From NCBI GenBank assembly GCA_035489015.1, contig DATHKR010000180.1, positions 51,097 through 115,096 on the forward strand: 64,000 nt of DNA. Reading direction: 5' to 3'. A model generated the notes under the pieces. The model did not search any database. It saw only the letters and a program-made list of their open reading frames with translations, and had not been told where the DNA came from. Below, one piece after another: positions 1 through 8,082 of this stretch. A program made the position numbers and the translations under genes. This DNA is from DATFRY01 sp035489015 (lineage in GTDB: Bacteria; Myxococcota_A; Polyangia; Haliangiales; Haliangiaceae). The stretch's first letter is position 1. Each line of letters begins with the position of its first letter.

Positions 1-31
1 TCGGGCCGCGGCTGGGAATCCTCCGGCCCGG

Positions 32-40
32 TGCTAGGTT
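32..40 (+). promoter_or_regulatory. Possible extended -10 element before the M16 peptidase gene
   Basis: TGCTAGGTT lies 8 bases before the ATG at 49. It resembles an extended -10 (TGnTAnnnT). If used, the mRNA leader would be only a few bases. The same hexamer sits just before the proS (13514-13519) and AraC (50995-51000) starts. No -35 box could be judged because the window begins here. Confidence 0.3.
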
Positions 41-48
41 CCCGCTTC

Positions 49-2901
49 ATGCGTCGATCCGCCGCCCGTCTCCTGGTCCTGGCCGCCTCCCTCGCCCTCG
101 CGGGGTCAATCTCGTGTCGCAGTGCCGCGGCGCCGTCGGCGACGCCCGCGGCGGGGACCGCGGCGGCGGTCGGCGACCGGGCTGGGGCAGGGGCCGCCAT
201 CCCGCTCAGCCCGGCGGTGAAGCGGGCCCAGCTGCCCAACGGGCTCACCTATTATGTGCGGAAGAACGCGAGGCCGGAGAAGCGGGCCATCATCTGGCTG
301 GTGGTCGACGCCGGCTCGGTGCTGGAGGACGACGACCAGCGCGGGCTGGCTCACTTCGTCGAGCACATGGCGTTCAACGGCACGCGCCACTTCGCGAAGC
401 AGGAGATCGTCAACTCGCTGCAGCGCATGGGCATGCGGTTCGGCCCGGACATCAACGCCAGCACCGACTTCGACGAGACGGTCTACCAGCTCGAGGTGCC
501 GACCGACGATCCCAAGGCGATCGATCGCGCGCTCGACATCCTGCACGACTGGGCCACCGACATCTCCTTCGAGCCGGACGCGGTGGCCAAGGAGCGCGGC
601 GTGGTGCTCGAGGAGCGCCGGCTCGGCCGCGGCGCCGAGGGCCGCCTGCTCGACGAGCTCATCCCGGCCGCGCTGCCCGGCTCGCGCTACGGCGCCCGGA
701 TACCGATCGGCACCGAGGACGTGCTCAAGCACGCCACCCCCGACGGTCTGCGCCGCTTCTACCGCGACTGGTACCGGCCCGATCGCATGGCGGTGGTCGC
801 GGTCGGCGACTTCGACGCCGCCGCGGTCGAGAAGCGGATCGCGGCCCGCTTCGCCGACCTGGCCGGGTCCGGCAAGGTCCGCCCGCGGCCCGACACCGCG
901 GTCCCGCCCCACGCTGGCACCGTCGCGGTCATCCTGAAGGACCCGGAGCTGCCGGTCACCGCGGTCGCGGTGGTGGCCAAGCGGCCGCGCCGCAAGCAGA
1001 CCACCGAGGACGATTATCGCCAGTCGCTGACCGACCGGCTGTTCGTGGCGATGCTGAACCAGCGCCTCGACGAGCTGCGCCGCGCGGCCGACGCGCCGTT
1101 CCTCGGCGCCGGGGTCGGCAGGCAGACGGTCGTCCGCCCGATCGACGCCTGGTTCCAGTTCGCCGTGGTGAAGGGGGACAAGGTGTCGGCCAGCCTCGAG
1201 GCGCTGACCGGCGAGGTGGCCCGGGTGGCCCGGTTCGGCTTCACCGACGGCGAGATCGACCGGGCCAGGAAGGACATGCTGCGCGGCTACCAGCAGCAGG
1301 CCCACGAGGAGGACAAGACCCAGTCGCGCCAGCTCGCCGCCGAGATCCAGCGCAACTTCCTGCTCGGCGAGTCGATGCCGGGCATCGCGGCCGAGCTGGC
1401 CCTCGTCGAGCGCCTGCTCCCCGCCATCACCAGCGAGGAGATCCGCCGCGTGGCCGGCGAGGTGGCGAGCGAGGAGAGCCGCGTCATCGTCGCGGCCGGC
1501 CACTCGAGCACCGCGCTTCCGGACAAGACCCAGCTCCTGGCCGCGGCGGCGGCCGGCCGGGCCCGCGCCACCACCGCGTACGTCGATCAGGCGGGCGGGG
1601 CCGAGCTGCTCGACCACGCGCCGGCGCCGGGCAAGATCGCGCGCCAGCAGACCATCAGCGAGATCGGCGCGACCGAGCTGCACCTGTCCAACGGCGTCAC
1701 CGTGGTGCTCAAGCCGACCGACTTCCAGAACGACTCGATCCTGATCTCGGGCAGGGTGCCGGGCGGCACCTCGCGCGCGCGCGACGCCGATTACCCGTCG
1801 GCCCGCGCGGCCGACGAGGTCGCCGCCGCGGGCGGCTTCGGCAAGTACAGCGCGGTCCAGCTGGGCAAGCGGCTGGCCGGCAGCGGCGTGTCGGCCGGGG
1901 TCAGCTTCGGCGAGCTCGACGCCTCGGTCGGCGGCGAGGCCCCCCGCGACCAGCTCGAGCTCCTGCTCCAGCTCATCCACCTCGAGATGACCGAGCCGCG
2001 CCGCGACCAGGCCGCGTTCGCCTCGTGGAAGGCGCAGGAGGTGGAGGCGCTGCGCAACCAGCTCGCCTCGCCCGAGGCGGCGTTCGCCCACCGCTTCGCC
2101 AGCGAGGCCGGCCGCGGCCACCTTCGCCGCAAGCTGCCCACCGCCGCCGACTACGACAAGGTCGACCTCGACCGCGCGCTCAGCTTCTACCGCGAGCGGT
2201 TCGCCAGCTCGCGCGGCGCCACCTTCGTCATCGTCGGCGCGTTCGACGTGGAGAAGGTGAAGCCGCTCGTGCTCACCTACCTGGGCGGTCTCCCCGGCAA
2301 GGGGCCGACCCAGCGCTGGCGCGACGTCGGCGCGCGCCAGCTGCGCGGCCCCCATCACTTCGAGGTGAAGCAGGGCGTCGAGCCCAAGGCGCGCGTGCGG
2401 CTGGAGTTCTACGGGCCGGCGCGGTGGAGTCGCGAGGCGACCCACGACCTCGACTCGCTGGCCCAGGTGCTGCGCATCCGCCTGCGCGAGGAGCTGCGCG
2501 AGGAGATGGGCGGCGTCTACGGCGTGGCGGTCGACGGCGATCTGCGCCGCGACCCGCGCCCGGAGCTCGAGCTCTCGATCGAGTTCGGCTGCGCCCCGGA
2601 GAACGTCGCCAGCCTGGTCGCGCGGGCCCGCGCGGTCCTCGACGCGGTCCGCCGCGAGGGACCGCCGGCGGCGGCGATCGAGAAGGTGGTGGCGGCGCAG
2701 CGACGCGGGCGCGAGACCGACCTCAAGGACAACGAGTTCTGGGTGGGCGTGCTCACCTCTTATTACCGTTTTGGATGGGACCCGCGCCTCATCCTCGACT
2801 ACGACCGCCTGATCGCGCGCGTCAATCCGAAGACCCTGCAGGAGACCGCGCGGCGGGCCCTCGGCGGCAACGAGCTGCTCGGGACCCTCTTGCCGAGATA
2901 G
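49..2901 (+). CDS. M16 family zinc metallopeptidase (pitrilysin-like), exported
   Basis: A 950-residue protein with an N-terminal Arg-Arg and hydrophobic signal segment (residues 1-23). Cys23 could be lipidated, but the lipobox (SIS-C) is poor. After a low-complexity Ala/Gly/Pro stretch comes the inverted zinc motif HFVEH at about residue 102, diagnostic of M16 peptidases, followed by Glu-rich helices and the C-terminal M16 half (about 520-940). The length fits the long two-module periplasmic M16 enzymes such as PqqL-type proteins, which degrade peptides after outer-membrane import. ATG 49 is preferred over an in-frame GTG at 31 because it begins the signal peptide directly. It is transcribed alone; the next gene starts 132 bases on. 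The substrate is unknown. Confidence 0.9.
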   Translation: MRRSAARLLVLAASLALAGSISCRSAAAPSATPAAGTAAAVGDRAGAGAAIPLSPAVKRAQLPNGLTYYVRKNARPEKRAIIWLVVDAGSVLEDDDQRGLAHFVEHMAFNGTRHFAKQEIVNSLQRMGMRFGPDINASTDFDETVYQLEVPTDDPKAIDRALDILHDWATDISFEPDAVAKERGVVLEERRLGRGAEGRLLDELIPAALPGSRYGARIPIGTEDVLKHATPDGLRRFYRDWYRPDRMAVVAVGDFDAAAVEKRIAARFADLAGSGKVRPRPDTAVPPHAGTVAVILKDPELPVTAVAVVAKRPRRKQTTEDDYRQSLTDRLFVAMLNQRLDELRRAADAPFLGAGVGRQTVVRPIDAWFQFAVVKGDKVSASLEALTGEVARVARFGFTDGEIDRARKDMLRGYQQQAHEEDKTQSRQLAAEIQRNFLLGESMPGIAAELALVERLLPAITSEEIRRVAGEVASEESRVIVAAGHSSTALPDKTQLLAAAAAGRARATTAYVDQAGGAELLDHAPAPGKIARQQTISEIGATELHLSNGVTVVLKPTDFQNDSILISGRVPGGTSRARDADYPSARAADEVAAAGGFGKYSAVQLGKRLAGSGVSAGVSFGELDASVGGEAPRDQLELLLQLIHLEMTEPRRDQAAFASWKAQEVEALRNQLASPEAAFAHRFASEAGRGHLRRKLPTAADYDKVDLDRALSFYRERFASSRGATFVIVGAFDVEKVKPLVLTYLGGLPGKGPTQRWRDVGARQLRGPHHFEVKQGVEPKARVRLEFYGPARWSREATHDLDSLAQVLRIRLREELREEMGGVYGVAVDGDLRRDPRPELELSIEFGCAPENVASLVARARAVLDAVRREGPPAAAIEKVVAAQRRGRETDLKDNEFWVGVLTSYYRFGWDPRLILDYDRLIARVNPKTLQETARRALGGNELLGTLLPR

Positions 2902-3033
2902 CCTGGCGGGATCGCCCCGGGGCCAGCTCCGTGAGGAATATGATTTGCACCCCGAACCCGGATGCGCGCCGACCCCACGCGTTCAGGCGACTTGTCCTGT
3001 TCGGCTCCACGACATCGTGACCTTGTGTCTCAC

Positions 3034-4323
3034 ATGATTGAGGCGAAGCCGCACGGTCTCACGACCGATGAAGGGGAGACGGTCCTCCAGCGCTATCGCC
3101 GGGTCCGGCGCGCGACCGAGGAGCTGGCCGAGCCGCTCTCGCCCGAGGATCAGCTGCTCCAGTCGATGGCCGACGCGAGCCCGGTCAAGTGGCACCTGGC
3201 CCACACGTCGTGGTTCTTCGAGACCTTCGTCCTGGCCGGGCTGCCCGGCGAGCGGCCGCCGCGCGCCGACTACGCCCTGGTCTTCAACAGCTACTACGAC
3301 GGGGTCGGGCCGCGGATCGCGCGCGATCGGCGCGGGCTGCTCTCGCGGCCGTCGCTCGACGAGGTGCGCGGGTTTCGCCGCGAGATCGACGACCGGATGG
3401 CGGCCTGGCTCGACGGCGACCGGATCCCGGTCGACCGCGCCGCGCTGGTCGAGCTCGGGCTCAACCACGAGGAGCAGCACCAGGAGCTCATCCTCACCGA
3501 CGTGAAGCACGGGCTGCACGCCAACCCGCTCGCCCCGGTCTACCGGCCGGAGCCGGCCGCCGCGGATCGATCCAGCGCGCCGGCGCCTGCGCTTTCGTGG
3601 TCGTCGTTCGACGAGCACATCGCCTGGATCGGCGCGAGCGGGACCGGCTTCTCGTTCGACAACGAGCAGCCGCGCCACCGCGTGCTGGTCCCGGCCTTCC
3701 AGATCGCCAGCCGCCTGGTGACGGCCGGCGAGTACCTCGCGTTCATCGCCGATGGCGGCTACCGGCGGCCCGAGCTGTGGCTGTCCGACGGGTGGGCCGC
3801 GGCGCGCGCGGCCGACTGGCGCGCGCCGCTCTACTGGGACGACGCCGGCGGCGCCTGGCAGGTCTACACCCTGCGCGGCGCGCGCGCGGTCGACCCGGCC
3901 GAGCCGGTCTGCCACCTCAGCCAGTACGAGGCGGACGCGTTCGCCCGCTGGGCCGGCGCGCGGCTGCCGACCGAGTTCGAGTGGGAGGTGGCCTCCGCCC
4001 ACCGCGGCGCCGACGGAGCGCTGGCCGAGTCCGGCGCGCTTCACCCGCAGCCGGCGTCGAGCGAGGTCGGGCCCGGCCCGGTCCAGATGTTCGGCGACGC
4101 GTGGGAGTGGACCCAGAGCGCGTATGTCGGGTACCCCGGCTTCCACCCGGCGGCGGGCGCGGTCGGCGAGTACAACGGCAAGTTCATGTCGGGCCAGCTG
4201 GTGCTGCGCGGCGGCTCGTGCGCGACCCCGCGCCGGCACCTGCGCGCGAGCTACCGCAACTTCTTTCCACCGTCGGCGCGCTGGCAGTTCTCCGGCGTCC
4301 GGCTGGCGAGGGATCCCCGATGA
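3034..4323 (+). CDS. egtB: Ergothioneine biosynthesis sulfoxide synthase EgtB
   Basis: A 429-residue protein predicted to be the mononuclear iron enzyme joining hercynine to a thiol (gamma-glutamylcysteine or cysteine) with oxygen. The N-terminal DinB-like domain carries the iron motif HEEQHQE (HX3HXE) with first His at residue 145. The C-terminal half is an FGE-sulfatase/formylglycine-type fold, with WEWTQS and the terminal SGVRLARD region. ATG 3034 is chosen because the DinB homology starts soon after; an in-frame GTG at 3025 and an ATG at 2962 would only add unconserved residues. Its stop overlaps the egtD start (ATGA), so the two are translationally coupled. No EgtA, EgtC or EgtE gene is adjacent. 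Confidence 0.92.
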   Translation: MIEAKPHGLTTDEGETVLQRYRRVRRATEELAEPLSPEDQLLQSMADASPVKWHLAHTSWFFETFVLAGLPGERPPRADYALVFNSYYDGVGPRIARDRRGLLSRPSLDEVRGFRREIDDRMAAWLDGDRIPVDRAALVELGLNHEEQHQELILTDVKHGLHANPLAPVYRPEPAAADRSSAPAPALSWSSFDEHIAWIGASGTGFSFDNEQPRHRVLVPAFQIASRLVTAGEYLAFIADGGYRRPELWLSDGWAAARAADWRAPLYWDDAGGAWQVYTLRGARAVDPAEPVCHLSQYEADAFARWAGARLPTEFEWEVASAHRGADGALAESGALHPQPASSEVGPGPVQMFGDAWEWTQSAYVGYPGFHPAAGAVGEYNGKFMSGQLVLRGGSCATPRRHLRASYRNFFPPSARWQFSGVRLARDPR

Positions 4324-5327
4324 AGGCCGCGCGCGCGCTGCTCTCGCCCGAGGCCGACCGCGAGTCGATGGCGGCCGACATCCGCGCCGGGCTGACCGGT
4401 TCGCCTCGCTCGCTGCCGTGCTACCTGCTGTACGACAAGCGCGGCTCGGAGCTGTTCGAGGCGATCACCGAGCTGCCCGAGTACTACCTGACCCGCACCG
4501 AGCTGGCCCTGCTCGAGCGCCACGCGGGCGAGATCGCCGACCTGGCCGGCGGGCCGCGCTCGGTCATCGAGCTGGGCGCCGGCACCGGGACCAAGACCCG
4601 CACCATCCTCGACGCGGTGATCGCCCGGCGTCGGCCCGGCGCGGTCGCCGACCCGCCGGTCGCGGGCGAGCCGGCCAAGCCGGTCTACTACCCGATCGAC
4701 GTGTCGCGCAGCGCGCTCGACGTCGCCGCGCGCGGCCTGGCCCGCCCGGGGCTGGAAATCCGGCCTCTGGTGGGTCAGTACGCCGACTGGCTGCCCAAGC
4801 TGGTCGACCTGCCCGGCCCGCGCATGGTGGTCTTCATCGGGTCGAGCCTCGGCAACTACACGCCGGAGGAGGCCAAGGCGCTGCTCGAGCTGGCCCGGAG
4901 AGGGATGGGCTCGGGCGACACGTTCCTGCTCGGCGCCGATCTGCGCAAGGACGAGAAGTCTCTGCTGGCGGCATACGATGACGCGGCCGGCGTCACCGCG
5001 CAGTTCAGCAAGAACGTGCTCCACCGGATCAACCGCGAGCTGGGCGCCGACTTCGACCTCGACGGCTTCCGTCACGTCGCCGAGTGGAACCCGGATCGGT
5101 CGCGCATGGAGCTGTACCTCGAGAGCACGCGCGTTCAGTCGATCACCATTCGCGATCTGTCACTCACCGTCGACTTCTCCGACGGTGAGCGCATTCACAC
5201 AGAGAACAGCTACAAGCTCGCGCTCGAGGATCAGCTTCACCTCCTCGCCGCCGCCGGGCTGTCGCCCCTGGCCAGTTTTCTGGCCGACGATCCGAGCTAC
5301 GCGCTTCACCTCGCGCGCAGGCCCTGA
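4320..5327 (+). CDS. egtD: L-histidine N-alpha-methyltransferase EgtD
   Basis: A 335-residue SAM-dependent enzyme that trimethylates histidine to hercynine, the first step of ergothioneine synthesis. Seen in the sequence: the family segment YDKRGSELFEAITELPEYYL near residue 40, the SAM-binding loop ELGAGTGTKTR near residue 85, and FIGSSLGNYTP, typical of the DUF2260/EgtD family. The start codon overlaps the egtB stop by four bases, the only sensible start. A hairpin follows the stop. Together with egtB this is a compact two-gene ergothioneine operon, implying cytosolic protection against oxidants. Confidence 0.93.
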   Translation: MKAARALLSPEADRESMAADIRAGLTGSPRSLPCYLLYDKRGSELFEAITELPEYYLTRTELALLERHAGEIADLAGGPRSVIELGAGTGTKTRTILDAVIARRRPGAVADPPVAGEPAKPVYYPIDVSRSALDVAARGLARPGLEIRPLVGQYADWLPKLVDLPGPRMVVFIGSSLGNYTPEEAKALLELARRGMGSGDTFLLGADLRKDEKSLLAAYDDAAGVTAQFSKNVLHRINRELGADFDLDGFRHVAEWNPDRSRMELYLESTRVQSITIRDLSLTVDFSDGERIHTENSYKLALEDQLHLLAAAGLSPLASFLADDPSYALHLARRP

Positions 5328-5603
5328 GTCGTCTGACGGGCGATTCTGCAGGCTCTGCGCTGCACCTCGGTGCAGGGCTCGGGCTGCGATCGCTGGGTCG
5401 GGCCACCACTGAGATGCGGTCACTGGCGATCGTTGCCGGTGAGCTTCGTCCATGAATGACGATCTCGGAAACGAGTAAGCCAGTTTCAGTTTGCGTCGCC
5501 TTCATGAGTGTTAGCGTCGCCGTTCATTCAGGTCCGGGTCGAAGGCAATTTCGTTTGGCGCGGACGGTCCCGAGCGGCGATCAACCAGAAGGAGTAAAGG
5601 ACG
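5328..5603. other. Intergenic leader of the M4 peptidase gene
   Basis: No gene is seen in these 276 bases. Besides the hairpin at 5360-5375 there is a direct repeat (GCGTCGCCTTCAT near 5494 and GCGTCGCCGTTCAT near 5512), locally lower in GC, which may be part of the promoter region. A clear ribosome-binding site, GAAGGAG at 5588-5594, lies 9 bases before the ATG at 5604. Confidence 0.4.
5360..5375 (+). terminator. Possible hairpin terminator after egtBD
   Basis: CTGCAC-CTCG-GTGCAG forms a perfect 6-bp stem with a 4-base loop 32 bases after the egtD stop, and can extend outward (GCTCTG/CAGGGC, one G-T pair). No T tract follows, so factor-independent termination is doubtful. Confidence 0.3.
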
Positions 5604-7991
5604 ATGGTACTGGCTCGAAGCCTCGGCAGAAAAATCCTCCTCCTCGCAGTCGCGTCGTCGACTGCGGCGTTTGGCTGCGCTAGTGGCGATCCGGACGAGA
5701 GTGAGACCCCCCAGCCCGCTGCGGAGGGCGCCGTCCCCGTCGTGGAAGCCGTCCGCATCACCGACAAGGATCAGACCGCCGTTGCCGGTGAGCTGTCCGC
5801 TGCTGCCCTCGACTACGTCCGCAACTTCGATGCGGAGCTCGGCATGTCCGGCCTCGACGAGTTCGAGGTCCGCAAGGTTCACGAGGGCGCCAACCAGCTC
5901 CGCCACGTGCGCATGAAGCAGCTGCACGAGGGCGTGCCGGTGTGGGGCTCCGATGTGGTGGTCCACACCAAGGCCGGCCAGTTCCTCGGCCTGAACGGAA
6001 CCCTCGCCAAGCACCTCGGTGAGCTCGACATCAACCCGTCGCTCACCGCCGACGAGGCGCTGGCGATCGGCAAGTCGCTCTACGCCGAGAAGACCGACGC
6101 CAAGGCCGAGCTCACCTACTCGCGCGAGTCGACCGAGCTGGTCGTCTTCCCGGCCGGCCAGGGCCGCGACATCCGCCTCGCCTACCACGTGGTCTTCTTC
6201 ACCGAGATCCAGGCCGGCATCGATCCGGGCCTGTGGAACTACTTCGTCGACTCGCAGACCGGCGAGGTGTTCTACCAGTTCAACGGCATCCACACCCTCG
6301 AGCAGGCCTCGGGTCCGGGCGGCAACGAGAAGGTCGCGCGCACCTGGGACGCCGAGCTCGACGTCGAGCCGGAAGGCGCCCAGTTCGCGATGAACACCGC
6401 CCGCCTGGTCACCGGTGACATGAACAATGGCACCTCCGGCAGCGGCACCATCGTGGTCGGCCCGCTCGACAACATCGGCGACGCCCCGATCAACGACGCG
6501 CACGGCTTCGCCGAGCAGACCCTCAACATGCTGCAGGAGTGGTACGGCCACAACTCGATCGACGACGCCGGGTTCGTGATCCGCAGCCGCGTGCACTACG
6601 ACACCGCCTACGAGAACGCGTTCTGGGACGGCACCCAGATGACCTACGGCGACGGCGCCAGCACGTTCTTCCCGCTGTCGGGCGACATCGATGTGGTCGC
6701 CCACGAGATCAACCACGGCTTCACCACGTTCCACTCCAACCTCATCTATGCGTCGCAGTCGGGCGGCATGAACGAGTCGTTCTCGGACATCGCCGGCACG
6801 ATCACCGAGTTCTTCGACGAGGGTGACGCGGCCGACTTCGACCTCGGCACCGACATCTTCCGCGGCGACACCGCGCTCCGCTTCATGTGCGATCCGACCG
6901 CGGACGGCGCCTCGATCGACAACCTCGACGACTACGTCGAGGGGATCGACGTGCACTTCTCGAGCGGCATCATGAACAAGGCCTTCTGCCGCACCGCCCG
7001 TCGGTTCGCCACCGGCGATCCGGACGGCGTCCCGACCCAGGCGTCGGTCCGCCGCGCCGGCGAGGCGTGGTACGAGGCCAACACCAGCTTCTGGACCGAG
7101 GGCTCGACCTTCGTGCAGGGCTGCGACGGCGTCATGCAGGCGGCCACCGCGCTCGGCTTCTCGGCCGACGAGATCGCCGCGATCAACCAGTCTTGGCAGG
7201 ACGTGGGCGTCTTCTGTGACGGCACCACCCCGCCGATCACCTGCGACGAGACCTTCACCGACGAGGGCGGCACGGTCACCTCGCCGAACTTCCCGAGCAA
7301 CTACCCGGACAACTTCAGCCGCACCTACTGCATCCAGCCGGCCAGCGGCAGCGCGGCGACGCTCCACTTCGACGCGTTCAACACCGAGTCCGGGTTCGAC
7401 TTCGTCCGCATCCGCGACGCGGCCGGGGCCGAGCTGTCCAACACCAGCGGCGCCACCGCGCCGGCCGACGCCAGCTCGACGCTCATCGCCATCACCTTCA
7501 CCAGCGACGGCTCGGTGACCGCGGGCGGCTGGTCGGCCTCGTGGGGCGGCGGCAGCAGCGACGACGGCAGCGATGACGGCACCGACGACGGAACCGACGA
7601 CGGCACCGACGACGGCACTGATGACGGCACCGACGACGGCGGTGGCGGCTGGTCGGGCTCGGCCTCGCCGGCCCTGCCCACGGTCGACAACGGCAGCGCC
7701 TGCACCACGCTGACCGTCGACGGCGACGGCGACGCGGGGCTGACCCTGCTCGACGTCGACGGCGTGCACGACTGGCGCTCGGTCCTCCGCGGCACCCTCG
7801 AGCACAACGGTGCGGTGGTGGACGCCTTCCCGATCGGGACCTTCCCCGATCAGGCCGGCGCGTTCAGCTTCGCCGACCGCGCGGTGCCGGGCCTGACCGG
7901 CAGCGCCGCCGGCGACTGGACCCTGTGCGTCATCGACAGCGACGGCTTCGGTGACACTGGCGTGCTGAACAGCTGGTCGGTTCACGACTAG
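5604..7991 (+). CDS. Secreted M4 (thermolysin-like) metallopeptidase with CUB and P domains
   Basis: A 795-residue multidomain protein. The signal peptide ends in a lipobox-like AAFGC, so it may be a lipoprotein. An FTP/PepSY-type propeptide region (about 50-215) is followed by the M4 catalytic domain with zinc motif HEINH (H367-H371) and the third-ligand motif GGMNESFSD about 22 residues later. Then come a CUB domain (about 546-650, starting CDETF), an Asp-Gly-rich linker (about 652-680) and a proprotein-convertase P domain to the end. Thermolysin relatives digest external protein, fitting a predatory or saprophytic life. A strong RBS and a strong downstream terminator make it a single-gene unit. 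The substrate is not predictable. Confidence 0.93.
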   Translation: MVLARSLGRKILLLAVASSTAAFGCASGDPDESETPQPAAEGAVPVVEAVRITDKDQTAVAGELSAAALDYVRNFDAELGMSGLDEFEVRKVHEGANQLRHVRMKQLHEGVPVWGSDVVVHTKAGQFLGLNGTLAKHLGELDINPSLTADEALAIGKSLYAEKTDAKAELTYSRESTELVVFPAGQGRDIRLAYHVVFFTEIQAGIDPGLWNYFVDSQTGEVFYQFNGIHTLEQASGPGGNEKVARTWDAELDVEPEGAQFAMNTARLVTGDMNNGTSGSGTIVVGPLDNIGDAPINDAHGFAEQTLNMLQEWYGHNSIDDAGFVIRSRVHYDTAYENAFWDGTQMTYGDGASTFFPLSGDIDVVAHEINHGFTTFHSNLIYASQSGGMNESFSDIAGTITEFFDEGDAADFDLGTDIFRGDTALRFMCDPTADGASIDNLDDYVEGIDVHFSSGIMNKAFCRTARRFATGDPDGVPTQASVRRAGEAWYEANTSFWTEGSTFVQGCDGVMQAATALGFSADEIAAINQSWQDVGVFCDGTTPPITCDETFTDEGGTVTSPNFPSNYPDNFSRTYCIQPASGSAATLHFDAFNTESGFDFVRIRDAAGAELSNTSGATAPADASSTLIAITFTSDGSVTAGGWSASWGGGSSDDGSDDGTDDGTDDGTDDGTDDGTDDGGGGWSGSASPALPTVDNGSACTTLTVDGDGDAGLTLLDVDGVHDWRSVLRGTLEHNGAVVDAFPIGTFPDQAGAFSFADRAVPGLTGSAAGDWTLCVIDSDGFGDTGVLNSWSVHD
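7557..7643 (+). repeat. Asp-Gly-rich tandem repeat within the M4 peptidase
   Basis: About seven degenerate 12-bp units of the form GACGACGGCACC encode (D-D-G-T/S)n between the CUB and P domains. Such acidic linkers are flexible and may bind calcium. The coding frame is maintained throughout. Confidence 0.85.
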
Positions 7992-8017
7992 CCTGACGAC
8001 GCTGTAGACGATCGACC

Positions 8018-8059
8018 CGCCCCGGGGTGGCAGCTGCCGCTCCGGGGCGTTTCTCTTTT
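8018..8059 (+). terminator. Rho-independent terminator after the M4 peptidase
   Basis: An 8-bp perfect GC stem (CGCCCCGG/CCGGGGCG) encloses a second small palindrome (GGCAG/CTGCC) and is followed directly by TTTCTCTTTT. It lies 27 bases after the stop and separates two convergent genes. Confidence 0.85.
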
Positions 8060-8082
8060 CGGGACCGCGCGGCCTGCTCCGA

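Noticed and set aside
5511..7985. An 824-residue antisense frame with repeats of the type VVGAVIGAVV opposite the M4 peptidase
   Set aside because: The apparent hydrophobic repeats arise from reading the Asp-Gly linker backwards; no start signal or homology.
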